Source: Geosiphon pyriformis
Taxonomy: Eukaryota; Glomeromycota; Glomeromycetes; Archaeosporales; Geosiphonaceae
Length of the DNA stretch: 64,000 nucleotides
Assembly: GCA_016748015.1 (NCBI GenBank)
Contig: JAAOMT010000029.1
Location: 174,896 to 238,895, forward strand
Reading direction: 5' to 3'
The notes under the pieces are model-generated. The model searched no databases, was not told the DNA's origin, and saw only the letters and a program-made list of their open reading frames with translations. The translations under genes were made by a program, and so were the position numbers. Below are positions 1 to 12,311 of the stretch, in pieces; position 1 is the first letter of the stretch; each line of letters opens with the position of its first letter.

Positions 1-1760
1 ACAACAACAATTGAGGAGCGGTTCATAAAAGTCGTCTTTTAACTTTGTAAAAGAATTAGTCTATTTGCCTAAGGTAAGAGATTATATACTGTACATTATC
101 TTATTTAATTATCTTACATTTAGATGACTCTTAATAGATCTAATCGTGATCGATCATCTTTCATTTTCCGTTTGTAAGTTGATCTTTTCATCATTGATAC
201 ATTCTAGATAACCTTTATTATATTATAAATTTTAAATATAAATGAATATTCTCTTACACCTAAGAAATATTATTCAAAAAAATAGCAAAATTCAAAAAAT
301 AGATTGCACACGTTTCGAAGGATTAAGATGAAAATTTATGCCTCAGCCAGAACTTTCTTTTAAATTCATATCTATATTTTAAAAACTCCAACCCGAAGAG
401 CTCTTTACTTTTTAGTCAAGTATAACGATTTTGCGCGGAAAAAAATTTGGAACCCAACCATGATTCTTAAAAAAGAAAGCTTTTCTTTTCACTTATTGAT
501 CAATTAATAGACTATTTTCTCATCATTTTTTAAAGCAAAATCGCAATGCCATTCACCACAAAAAAAAAGTGACTTAGGGAAATTGGATCATATTATGCCA
601 TCCTGTGACCAATTTTTTTCAGAGAAAGCTTGAATATACTATAGCTAAAGCCATCATATTAAATGTGATGATTCAAGTGAGAATATTTTTATTTTTTTCA
701 ATGGAATAAAACTATTCTTAATAGAGTCAAATCTTTAATCTTTCAATAAAATTGGTGCACATTAAATCAGCCTCTAATGAAATTATCTTATTTTGCTCAA
801 TAGATTTAATTAGAAAATTTATTATATTTTGAACAATTAACAGCCATATCCTTTTGATGAAAATATAAACATTATAATTGGCTCGGAAATATATAATCGG
901 TCATGGTAGATTGTACCACTGTACCTACAAAGTAATTTGCCCCTAAAATCACATTTTTCCTTAACTGACTACCTTCTTTTAAAAAGAGCAGAGATGGACA
1001 TTAATAACCCCTGAAGTTATAGAAAGGATATCAGTTTTATCTTTATAATTCATCTTTTGATATGGCTCAAGAGAAGAAACAAAATTCTTTTAAGAGTGTT
1101 ATTCTTCAAATCTTTGCTTTTTCTTACCCGAGTCGCCAAAACCCTTTTACCAACTACATGTATCACACAGGCAACTAAAAGTTCAAAGCATTTTGAATCT
1201 TGGTGATTATCATTTATAGATCATGATCCCACACCCAATCAATCAAATATCTCGGGAACATATCCACGAATATAAATTGATTTCAATAAAAGGGATTAAC
1301 TCCGAATAGTATTCAATAAAAGGAAATCTTTTATTCAAAATAATAAGGGGAATGCTTTGACCAAACTTTCTTTTGAAAATCAAAGGAAAAAACGCTAGAA
1401 AATGATTTTATAGCTAAAATTTCTATTACTCAATTTTTTTAAAAAATTTGGCTCCAACGAGGTTATTTTGTAATAAATTAAAAATTTAAAGCAATTTAAT
1501 TCAAGATTTTAATTTGACCAACGCCTCCTTTCTTGTCAATTCCACGTGTTAATTCGATTCGATAGTATAAGATTTATCAATAGAATGGTTGAAAATCTTT
1601 TCTGCGACCATTTTAAATCAGTGCAGCCATCTGCATATGTACCATTTCGGCAGTTTTGTAAATAAACTCTGCGAAAAAAAGAGGAATTATTCACTTGGCA
1701 ATAATTTTAAACTCACCCGTTTACACTCTTTTTTTTCCATTCATCATTCTATGACTTATT
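1..1760. other. intergenic, no gene seen
   Basis: AT-rich sequence with stop codons in all frames. I see no exon-like stretch, RNA gene or clear repeat. The last few tens of bases are the 5' flank of the 7TM gene and match the flank of its decayed inverted copy near 30 kb. Confidence 0.5.
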
Positions 1761-1810
1761 TTGAGAAAAAGATTTTGGCACGCCTGAATTATCACATTTA
1801 ATATTTACAA

Positions 1811-2958
1811 ATGAGTCAGAATAATACTCATATTCAAGAATGGATAGGGTTCCCATTAGTAATGGCAGGTTTAATCCTGACCTTATCTGCTTCTTTACGA
1901 ATGATTTTACTCCAAAAAAGCGCCTCAAAATTTCACCTTTTCCCTATAATCAACGCTCTCATGCTAATAACAGAAATCAGTACATTAGCACGAATTTTTT
2001 GGCTTATGATTGAGATGGATGGTATACAAATCTCAATGATAGGAAAAACTATAGATGATTTCATTTATATTTTTGCAAAACCTTTGATTCTTTACCTCTC
2101 TTACCTACGATGTTCTACTGTATCTCCCCTATGGAGAAAATTTCCATGGTTCCATTACATATTTTTCTTTCTTCGTATTTCACAAATTATATCAGGTAAA
2201 TCTTGACAACTAATATACTTTTTTAATTAAACAGTGTTCTACTATGCTTTTTTGATCAAAAAATGTTCTAATATGCTTTTTTTATTTTGTTTTATAAATT
2301 AGTGTTTATCGGGGATCTCATATATATTTGGAAATGTGACTTTGATATGAAAAACCCAAAGTGCCATCATTTATCAATTCTGCAAAATATTCGTGATGGC
2401 TTTGCTCCCATTCCTCGAATTTATTATATGATTTCAGAAGGCATCTTTTTTTATGTCCTATTTCAAACTCTCAAGAAATTTGACATATACGGAGAATCTT
2501 CTCAAATATTAAGGCGTCGGCGATATCAAGCCATCCTTTTGCTAACCGATATTCTCCTATCAATAATGATGATTATTTATCGTTTGTTAAATGTTTTCTC
2601 GTCGGTACCAACCTATGACTACGCAGACGTATTTTGTACAGCATTCACCGTGTTCAATATGACTTATTTTGGCTTAAAAATACCTACCCTGTTTCATAAT
2701 CAAACACGAAGCAACCTACAATTCACGAAATTTTCTAAAGACTCGGGACCAAAAATTTCACCAGCCGCTGAAGCCCACTTCACAACCTATTCTAGTAGCC
2801 CTTCCGAACCTTTCAAACTACCAACCAACATTGAGAATCCGATTTACAAGGTCAATGAAAAATCTCATCTTAAAAATGAGGATAGAAGTTCAAGTTCGGC
2901 TCAAGCCTCAGCTATAAAGTTTATGTTAAATTGCGTCACCAAAGAAACCCAGATTTAA
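1811..2958 (+). CDS. seven-transmembrane protein of unknown family, two exons
   Basis: Exons 1811-2195 and 2303-2958 are joined by a 107-base intron (donor GTAAAT, acceptor AATTAG) that splits a Val codon, giving 346 residues. Both splice sites are kept in the decayed inverted copy at 28.9-30.0 kb, which supports the intron. Seven hydrophobic segments can be seen at roughly residues 13-33, 42-65, 80-100, 112-137, 160-180, 200-222 and 235-255, followed by a polar Ser/Pro-rich tail of about 80 residues. That topology suggests a receptor-like membrane protein with an intracellular tail. It lacks an obvious signature of a named GPCR class, and no signal peptide is needed because segment 1 starts near residue 13. 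The start MSQNN is shared with the inverted copy. Function is not known. The gene structure is firm; calling it a receptor is inference from topology only. Confidence 0.75.
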
Positions 2959-5900
2959 TGACATTAGTTTGCAAGATATCTCGGAGGGCTTCCCAACTAC
3001 AAGTAGTGATGCACAAAGATGAAGAGAATTTGGGTTAATAAGAAAGCCAAGAAAATTTTGAGAATTTTCCCTTTAAAAAGGTTCTTCAAAAATTTATGTT
3101 CATCAAAAAAAGTTTTTAAAAAGATTAGGTACTCTTTTAATATACATTTTCAAGAATCGCTTCATTTTATTTACACGCAAGGACAAATAGAAATGTACAA
3201 AGATATTTATTTTGATAGAATTTTTAAAACTGTTTTTTTTTAAATGTAAATTCCAACTAAATCAGAAAACTCTTTTGACATTATACAAAATGCTGAAATT
3301 TTATTTCAAAGAAATAGATATTTTGCTATTTTTATCGTTAGGAAATCAACAATGATTTCGGGTTTTTGTCTTCTTTCAAATATAGTTCTACAGTCGGGAA
3401 AATATTTTGTACATCTGTTATTTTAAATTATATATATTATTTTTTGTTTAAGATGAATATTTATCGATACCTAAAATAAATAAATAAAAATAAAAATTAT
3501 TCCGAGTTTTTCAATCTAAGCTTTTTAGGATCATGTATATTGTTTGATATTTTCATTTGAAATGATCAACTAAATTTTTTAAAAGTATTAGATGATTGAC
3601 TTTTATTAATATAATCGTGAATAGTAAATTTCTTTTTCCAATTTTTTAAAAGTTAATATTTTCTGATTATCGAAATAATAATTGAACATAATTTGTATTC
3701 AAATAAAAATTTTTTTGCCCCATTATTTTCGAAAATAATGTTAATTTGAATTTTGAATTTTTATAAAATATCCAATTGAAAAAATAAAAATAAATGTTTA
3801 TAATGGAAACATAAAGATTAATTTAATAGCTGAATCAATTTATTTCATCAAATTAAAGAGTTTATCGTTAAAATTTGTTTTTTACTTTATTTTCAAAAAT
3901 TTATTTTTTGCATTATTTTTTGGCTTAACAATTAGTTTTTTTGTTGTTGTCATCATTGTATTAGAAATAATATTATATAAAAATAATTAAAAATTTTACT
4001 AAAATTAAAATGAAGTTTGATTCTAAAATCAAGGATAGGACTTAAAAAATATGATTCTTATTTGTTGAATAACAATTAATTTTACGAAAAAGAACTAAAA
4101 CCGTTTTTCATAAAGAAATGTTTTTTTTGTAAAGGTTTTGTTACACGGATAAAATATTTAATAGATTTGTGACCCTTTCGTTGACATCCAAATATCTTTG
4201 AAACGGTCATATACGTTCCGCATTCCACGACCTTTGATCCTAATCTCTGGGGTCGTATTGTCACTTTTGTTTGAAAATGATAAAAAGAGCAAGTTAAAAG
4301 AGAATACTTTTTTTTTTTTAAGAAACCAATTGAATCTGAAATACTTACACTGCATAGACTATCATTGTTCCACCACCCGTACACGTTTGCATGCAATTAC
4401 GGTGAAACTGTAAGTCAGTGATACGACGGATATCCTAATTGGAAAAAATATTTTTCATTTTAAAATTTAATTGAATTAGAAAATACAAGGGGTACGTAAA
4501 TTTATCTTTTTAATTGTCAAGAAGCATACAATAACGTCTTCATTTGCTCCACAACATCCAGAGGTGAATTCTATACTTCTGTTAGTTATTTTGCATTTTG
4601 CTATTTTTATTATGAAAAAAATTAAATTAAATTAAAGATTCAAAGAACATAATGTGAAAGAAAGTATATATATAGTAAAAAGGTCCGAATCTTACTTGGA
4701 GAACAAATGAGTAGCGAAAAAAAGCCTGACGTCTTTCCCTCCCAGATTATTTGCTGTTTTTTCACATCAAAAAAGAATGTTATCATAATATTTGACAAAA
4801 GTTTATTAAAAAAAATTCAATGATTTAAACCTTTTCTTGGGTTGGAGCTGCCATTTTTTAAAACTTGACGTGAAAAAAAAAATTATCAAGAATGGTCTTA
4901 GGCTTTGAAGGTATAAGTTGCGCCTGTACTTATATCATTTATTTCGGAATCAGTCGAAGCAACCAAAGTTCTACAAATTTATTAGTGTCACGTTTGACTC
5001 TAAAAATAAAACTTTTGCTCCATAAAAGAACAACCATCTGTGCCGTAAAAGCTTTGAAAAGATGACATATTTAGGTTCTTTTTTGATCTCCCACTAGAAT
5101 ATTCTTTTTACCCTATCAAGATTTTCTGTTTTACAAAACAAAACTTTGAGAATCATAATTAAATATAGCTACACTATTTCCCTTTTTAATATTTAACTTA
5201 ACTTTTTCGTATAGCAATCTCCGAAGGATCTTTTTTAATAGAGAAGAACAAAAAAAACTCATAAATGACGGGATTTTACGTATTTGTAACACAAATTCAC
5301 CCTTATGCACGTTGGGGAATCACTTGAGTTTCCTTTTGCAAGAAAATCTTCTCTTTATGGAAAAAGTCTGCGTACATAAGATATTGAGTTTTTTCACCAC
5401 TACCACTAATGAAATGTGCAACCCTTGAACGTTTTAACTTTTTAATTCTATATCACTTTCTCGTCCAAACCTTCACTTTTCATAATATATTAGGATTAAA
5501 AATAAAACGTTGTGAAACTATCTGAAGGGAAAAAATAATACAGTTTCTGGTCTTTTAGACCAGTAAAATATAAAAGTTCACTTGCTTTGAAATAAAATTC
5601 AAGATTTTTTGTAATTAGAACTCCCTATCTGTTGTAAATTAACTTTCTCATGCGTTTAGTAAAGGAAGCTATCCAGTTAAGAGTATTCAAAAATATTTGG
5701 TAACATGTCACGAATTTAAAAAAATTTGTCATTCTTAAAAAACAAAAATCGCCACGAGAGATAGATATTATATGGCATTAGCATCACTTTGTGTTATCAA
5801 TTTATTCAAAATTTCCAAATTTATTATTATTATTATTATTATTATGAACTAAAAAGATTTAACCATATTGGAGTAAAAGTTTTCATGGGGAATTTGAAGA

Positions 5901-6114
5901 AAATCTGAGGGCAAAAATCTAGGATTTATTATTATTGAATGAGTAAATTATTTCTTATTAAAAACTAATTTAAGAATACACTTAAACGTTTTTGACGAGG
6001 AAACAATCATTATGAGATTAATTTTAATTTAGGTACATGATATATTTCCGAAGATCAAATTAAATAATTCCACTAACTTCCTTATCTAGTCTTGAATCAA
6101 AGATTCTACAAATC
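2959..6114. other. intergenic; 3' flank of 7TM gene then AT-rich spacer
   Basis: About 280 bases after the 7TM stop (to near 3240) are still recognisable in the inverted copy at 28.7-28.9 kb. A 74-codon open frame here (3019-3243) is just conserved flank with low-complexity Lys/Phe content. Beyond 3250 I see only AT-rich sequence and a short (TTA)n run at 5820-5845. Confidence 0.5.
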
Positions 6115-6564
6115 TTATTCTAAATTATTGAAGATTCCTTTAGCAGCAAGGAACAAAACCAATGCTGTGAATAAACCATCTAAAGCACGAGTTCCAGTGA
6201 CATTTCCATATGATGATGATGATGTTTTTGTTGAGTTTGATGAAGTCGAGTTGCTCTTGCTTGTTGTATTGGTGCTAGCAGCTCCAGATGGAGAAGCATC
6301 TTTAGTACTGTTGCTGGAAGATGATGAGGCAGACTCGGTTCCAGATGGAGATGCGCTACTGGAGGACTTGCTTGAAGTACTGGTTGTAACAGGTGTTGCA
6401 GCTTGCTTAGAATCGCTCGCAGTTCCTGATGTTTGGGTCGAGTTTGCATTTGAAGTTGAGTTGGAAACCGCAGCTGAAGTTGTGGCTGGTGGATCAGCGG
6501 CCAACACACCAATAGTGAACAAGAAGATGCATAGAGCGAAGACGGCGGTAAACTTCATTTTCAA
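6115..6564 (-). CDS. Ser/Thr-rich secreted or GPI-anchored cell-surface protein
   Basis: A single exon encodes 149 residues. The N-terminus is a classic signal peptide (MKMKFTAVFALCIFLF..., cleavage likely after VLAA near residue 23). The middle of about 100 residues is almost all Ser, Thr, Ala and Asn with many N-glycosylation sequons (NST, NTT). The C-terminus holds a hydrophobic stretch (GLFTALVLFLAAKG) near the end, as expected of a GPI-attachment signal, although a short charged tail (NNLE) follows it. This composition is that of fungal cell-wall mannoprotein-like spacers. A second ATG lies two codons in (MKF), so the exact start is uncertain. No enzymatic domain is visible. The function is inferred only from composition and topology. 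Confidence 0.75.
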   Translation of the reverse strand: MKMKFTAVFALCIFLFTIGVLAADPPATTSAAVSNSTSNANSTQTSGTASDSKQAATPVTTSTSSKSSSSASPSGTESASSSSSNSTKDASPSGAASTNTTSKSNSTSSNSTKTSSSSYGNVTGTRALDGLFTALVLFLAAKGIFNNLE

Positions 6565-9456
6565 TATGGTTTTTTAGATAATAAAGGTTTAACAGAAAAA
6601 AATGATGTGGATTTCTGAAATTTAAAAAAGGACAAATCTTAAACGCAAAAGATATTAAGAGACAAAATATCCTATGAGATAATTTCAAGAACAAAAATTT
6701 GGCCCGTTTAAATAAAACTTGGTTGAGAGTTTGTAGAACCACGAAAGGAGACATTCCCAGACAAAAGATCCTACACGTGGGGCCTATCATAATTTACTGT
6801 CTTTACAAATTTGCAAAACAAAAATTTTTGTACCTAAAAACAAAATTTATCAGCAGATTTATCTTCAAAAGATTTTTTATCTGTGAATGTGTGACGCAAA
6901 TTACGAAATAGAATTGTTGGCATGACATTCCCATGTAAAATCTTGCTATACATTGTGTAGATTTAGAGTTAAATTAAAATTTAGAATTTAAATTTTATCG
7001 GGTTTGTCCACCTAGAAAAAAGAACAAAGTCAAGGTGAAGGGTAAAGGATGAAAAGTGGAGTGTGGAGGGTACAAAAATTATCAAAAGTTACACTTATAT
7101 AACGCCATATAACAGTAAGAATAATCCTATTCGATTAAAGCTCGATAGTTACAAATTGATTGTGAGCAGTAAATAATGTCATTAGTTCCTTATTTGATTT
7201 GAAATTTCGAATCCTTGTGTAATTTGTAATTTGTGAACTTTTCGATAATTTAGCCATTTTACATGTAGCACAAAGAAAAAATCTAATAAATGTGCTCACT
7301 CTCAGAATTTATCTTGCCAGACAAATAGAAATTTTTAAAGTGAAAGATAAAAATATTGAAGGATTCTAAATCATTTCAACGTTCTAAAATCCATGCAGAA
7401 GTTTGCATACTTTTACATTTCATTGTATTGGGAATTCAAGAAGAAATTATTCAAGGTTTGACAGAGATGATGCAGTTTTTTGCAGGAATCAGCCTTTTTG
7501 TGAAGTCTAATATAGTATACCGTTGGCAATTTCGCACTACTTTCGTAAAATTATAGTGCCCAATGAATTTTGTGCGTCGAATTTTTTTGTTCAGATTTTA
7601 AAGTTCATTGACAAAATTCACAAAGGTTTGCAACCGTTTTATTAATCTTAATTATGAAAGCATAATTCTATGTAACATTTTAAGTTATATTAGGTCAATT
7701 AGGTTAGTAACAGTTATTAAAATTTTAGTTTTAAAATTGTTCTCAACTTTATTAATAATATCCAGGAATTAATGTAAAAGTTTCAATCTTTATAAAATAT
7801 CTAAAAAAGTCTAATCTTCAGAAAAAAGATAATTTGATGAAGCATGTAAAAACCTTTACAAATTCCAGAGGAATTCCACTAAATTACCCTGCTAATCTAA
7901 TTATTTGAAATTTATCATTCACCAAAATTTACCAACCCCTTAAAGTATATTCATGATTTCCTTTGTATAGTAACACGATTATATTATATGTCCAATAACA
8001 TATATTGTTGATAAAATCTCGTGAAAGTTCATATTTTATACTTACCATTTTTAGAAAATTGGCGAAACATTTAATTTTGACAACGAATTAATCTCAACCA
8101 AAATTCAACAATAATTAACCCAACTTACTGACATCCTTCTTGACTTCAAAAAAAATGGTTTACACAAATCAAAAAATGTAACTTTATCAAAATATATGAC
8201 AAGATGGTTTCACTAGTGAGCTAAAATTTGAAAAATATAATAATTTCAAAAAAGTGAATTAAAAATTCGAGTCAAAAACGTTTCCCAATTCGCGAAAGCA
8301 GTTTCTAATAGAATAATTTTTTTTTCATATTATTCGATTTAAATAGACCAAAAATTTTTTCTGGTTACAAGGTCCAACTTTTCTGAATATCTCTTGAACA
8401 ATAATGCATTAAAACGATGGCTCCTAATATACAAGTCTCAAAAGCGAAGGTCTTAAAATTTCATATTTCAAACGAATTTGGGTATTTTTTTTCTTCTAAC
8501 AAAAGTATAGACAAGACTACATGTATCTTTGCCTAATAATTTTGATGTTTTTTAATATTAACATACTATCTGAAGAATCTTCTGCATTTACCCTCCTAAA
8601 TTCTTATCCACTTATCAATCAAAAAATTCAATTTATGCGGTGAAAATAGGACTTCGTTAAAGAAGAAAATTCTCGAGATTTTCAAATTAACTGTATTTAA
8701 ATGCTAAAAATTTCCAAACATCATATTTCTCTTTCGAATCTTCGTGAATAAAACGATCAGTGATTAGGTTTCACCTTTTTTCTAAGACAGAGTATCAATA
8801 TTTGATAAAATCTCATGACCTCTGAAAAGGTTTCACGTTTGACTAACCCCTTGTTAAAACACAATTAACATAAGAAAATGTCCCCTTTAGAGATCTTTCA
8901 TTTTTTGGCTCAATTCTGTTTGAACTCTGTGTTGTTACCTAAAACCTTAAAATAGCCAATGATCTTTCACCTCTTTTTAAAATTATATGAAAATACAAAT
9001 TAGGCAAAGAAAGGATTTTCAAAAGCCCCTTAATAGCACATATATAGGCTATCTGTAAAAATGAAGGTTTAACAACCCAAAATTAATGTTGTGCCTTCTG
9101 TTCTAACTGTATGCCATTCAATTGCATGAGGAGAGAGCAACTTTACCAGATCCTAAATAATATTACCCCTTTTTTCATTTCATGATCATTTTTGTGCTAA
9201 TTGTTTCTAGAACCACTAGCATGGAATAATGGAGTATGTAAGTTTTCTTCGGCTAGAACAAAATAAAACCAATATAAAAGCCAGTTTCTGAGTAATTGAG
9301 GTTTCTTAGGCCTTTAGTGTTGAACACTTTCTGGTTTTTTATCGTGATATTAGTGTTCTTAAGATTTTTAAAGAATTTAGAATTTTTGAGGGTTAATGAA
9401 ACGCTAGAAAACATAGGATAAATTTCAGGGGGGCTTTGCTTACATTAGGGAATTTA
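6565..9456. other. intergenic, no gene seen
   Basis: AT-rich DNA without any convincing exon. The open frames of 66 to 98 codons found here have no coding character and no signal peptide. Confidence 0.45.
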
Positions 9457-9480
9457 TATATATATATATATATATATATT
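9457..9480 (+). repeat. (AT)n tract in promoter region
   Basis: Alternating TA run of about 24 bases ending some 45 bases before the ATG of the membrane protein gene at 9525. It may act as a TATA-like element but could be just a microsatellite. Confidence 0.5.
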
Positions 9481-9524
9481 AATATTTGTACAAACAATCA
9501 GATCAAGATTAGATCAGCTCAAAA

Positions 9525-10401
9525 ATGCTTACAATTGGGGGACTGAGAAAGAACCGAACGAGACTTGAAAAAAGCGTGTCAATTCAACGACGAAGCGTAT
9601 CTTTATTATGGTGGGGACTGCTTTTCTGTGCTTTGATCTTTCAACTTATAGTAATACCAAGTTGTAATGGTAAGTTAATATAATTACGAGAATTAGTAAT
9701 TTTCTCGCATTTAAACAAAAATTATTAATTTATTAATTTTTACAGCAGCGACCATTGAGAAAACGAAACCACATAATCATAGAAATCATAAAGTTATTGA
9801 TGAAAAAAGTACTGAAGACCGAAAACTTGTGACTAAACTTGGCAAGCCGACTCACATATCCATTCAAAGAAAAAAAGCTTCAAACCATGTTCAAGAACAT
9901 AAATCATCAAAAACGAAATCTCACCAACCCGAGCATAAGAAAAAACTACAATTAAATACTACCAAAAATGATCGAGAAATTCCTGAAAAAAAATCATCTG
10001 CATCTAAATCGTCATCCTCATCAACAGAAAACAAGACAGCCAAAACTATAAACGAAACCATTCCAACTTCTGTTATTAATGAACCATTGCCAACTGAATC
10101 AATGTCAACATTAACATCATCAACGCCCACAGCGACAGCCACACCGATTTCAGATTCAACTGGTGGTTTTAGTGACACGAAAGACAATGGAAAAGAAGAT
10201 TCCACCAACATTCCAGGAAGATCAATTAAAGTGACATCCGCTGCACCTTATGTAACCGTGGGAGTGATTGGCATATTTGGAGCATTTCTTCCTACCTCAG
10301 CCTATATAATTGCAAAGAGAATGAGAATGACTAAAAAGTCAAAACAGACCAAGTTGGATGAGTTTGCCGAGTATAATCAAGATGCCATGGTGTTGCCTTG
10401 A
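9525..10401 (+). CDS. two-exon Ser/Thr/Lys-rich membrane protein
   Basis: Exon 1 is 9525-9669, ending at a strong donor GTAAGT. The 76-base intron ends TTTTTACAG at 9745 and exon 2 runs 9746-10401. The joined frame gives 266 residues. Residues 1-27 are basic; residues 28-47 form a hydrophobic signal-anchor or signal peptide rich in Trp, Leu and Ile and ending IPSCN. A long polar region rich in Lys, His, Ser and Thr follows, then a second membrane segment at about 217-238 (YVTVGVIGIFGAFLPTSAYI) with a basic stop-transfer stretch and a 30-residue cytosolic tail. This layout, glycosylation-prone ectodomain plus one C-terminal membrane helix, recalls fungal wall-stress-sensor or mucin-like proteins, but no WSC or other named domain is seen. 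The function is unassigned. Confidence 0.75.
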
Positions 10402-10860
10402 ATAAATTCAGTTGATCTGAATTCAAAGGATTTTTTGCCCGTTTTTTTTTGGGATTAGAAATCTCAATTTAGTTTTCGAAAATTTAACATAGCGTTTCTT
10501 TCAAACCTCAGCTTTTAAGGATTTGATATCCTGATAAACTTTACATTTTAGAAAAATTTTTACAAAATTATGTATCTCTTTAGTAAAAATAAAAATATTT
10601 TGAACTTTCTACCACTTATGAATCAAAGAGTGCTTTCGAAATTGTGTATTTTTATTGAATCATCGTTGTTACGTTACTCAACTTTAAAAACCATTATTTT
10701 CTAGTTCCACAAGGTCAAGTGATCAAGTCAAAAAAATTACATAAAATTTTTTTTTCACTTTCTCAACTTACCCTCATGTGGGGAAACAGAATATACAGTT
10801 ATTTCAATCGCGGGTCCTCTGGATGAAGTATATTGGAATTTCAGAATAAAAGCGATATAG

Positions 10861-11830
10861 AAATATTTTGATGGCAAGTTAGATTATTGTATTAGATCCC
10901 TTGAAACCATTGATGACTGTGAGAAAGGGATCAGGAAAGAAAAAGCATGGTTGCTTCTTGATAGATATAAAAAGGTGAGTAAAAAGTTTTTTTTGTTGGG
11001 AATGTAGATGGGGAATTTATTCAGTAATTAATGGCAACGATTCAAGTTGCCGAAAGAAAGCTAGCTAATGCACATAAAATGAGGCTAATAATATAAAATA
11101 ATGGAACTGCAGGAATTAAAAACATGGCTCGAAGCGAATTCCCAGTGGTGTGACGAGAATCGGGCATTAATTGCTAATCATTGAATTATTTCTATCAGGG
11201 TACTCGACCTGATCGTCAAATAGCAAAAAAATAGGATGAGGGTAAATCGGCCAGAATGATTGGTCGAACTTCGATTCACCTTCATAAAGGAAATTCTTGG
11301 GGGAGACTATAACAGTATCAACTGTGAAACTTTGGTAAATTTTACTACAAGTAGGCCGAAAAAAAGAAATCAGGAAGACAATCATACAGAGCTAGGTCTT
11401 TAAATCACGATTAGCTATAAAGCTATGAAAGATATCTTTAATTATTGGCTCTTTTCTCAAGAATGCTCACAAGAGAAACAATTGACAATTAAAATTGAAA
11501 AGGCAAACATAGACACTGATCAAGAACAGCCAACTGATAATGAATCTGAAACATCACCTATCGAGGCTGATTGACATCTAAAGAAGCTTACTTAGGAATG
11601 GACCCGATATTGAAGAGTGGTCGCAGACTGGAAAAAGTTATTTATCAATTCGCTAAAAACCTGCCAGAACAGCTGTATTTGCATTCGTTCATAATCAATG
11701 ACATTGATCTAATCATCCAAAAAATTTTCTCTGAAGAGGAATGGAAGGAAATTATTACTTTGAATTTAAGGTAAAGCCAACGCTTGAATTTCTTTTGGAA
11801 GTGTTTGAAAAATATACTGTTGACGATCTT
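10861..11830 (+). pseudogene. probable decayed gene of unknown family
   Basis: Exon-like pieces are visible. 10861-10974 is open in one frame (KYFDGKLDYCIRSLE...), preceded by ATATAG and followed by the strong donor GTGAGT. 11113-11184 follows CTGCAG, joins it in the same phase (ELKTWLEANSQWCDENRA...) and ends at TGA. Farther on, acidic coding-like sequence (11425-11572) and an open stretch 11571-11774 (RLEKVIYQFAKNLPEQLYLH...) also look protein-coding but are separated by stops and frame changes. I read it as the remains of one or two genes. The family is not recognised. It could still be a short live gene made of the first two exons plus an unseen first exon. Confidence 0.4.
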
Positions 11831-12311
11831 TAGAGATTACGAAAAGTTCTTTCATACCTGATTATGGTGAATAAAATACTTTTATTTGGATTTGGAGTTT
11901 TATTAACTATGCCTATCGAGGAATGCTACGTTTGTGGGAGAGAAAAGTAAATCTCTTTATAATTTTAAATGAGATTAATTTATTTATAACTTATTGAATT
12001 TGAACAATGATAAAAAATTTACAATATTAATTTTTATAATATGCTATTATTATATATAAAACAAATTGATATTAATTAATATGTTTAGAAAATATCAAAT
12101 GCAAAACTTTGATATTTTAAAACCATGTTTAATGGTAAGAAAAAAAACAATTCATTTATTCCCCTAGTATAATGTTCAAAAAATGAAGCATTTACTTTGT
12201 GTGAAAAATTTCATTATTAATCTTAAGGTTAAAAATTGGAAATCTCAAGCAATTGTTAGGGAAATCAAAAAGGTTTTGAAATTCACTATCTTATTAAAAG
12301 AATGAAGGTGT

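Noticed and set aside
3019-3243. 74-codon Lys/Phe-rich frame after the 7TM gene
   Set aside because: Conserved only as flank in the duplicate, where the frame is broken.
6092-6577. Plus-strand 161-codon frame over the Ser-rich gene
   Set aside because: It is the antisense of Ser/Thr codons (Val/Leu/Asp-rich). The minus-strand frame has a signal peptide.
9921-10211. Minus-strand frame over the membrane protein gene
   Set aside because: Antisense shadow of the Ser/Lys-rich region.
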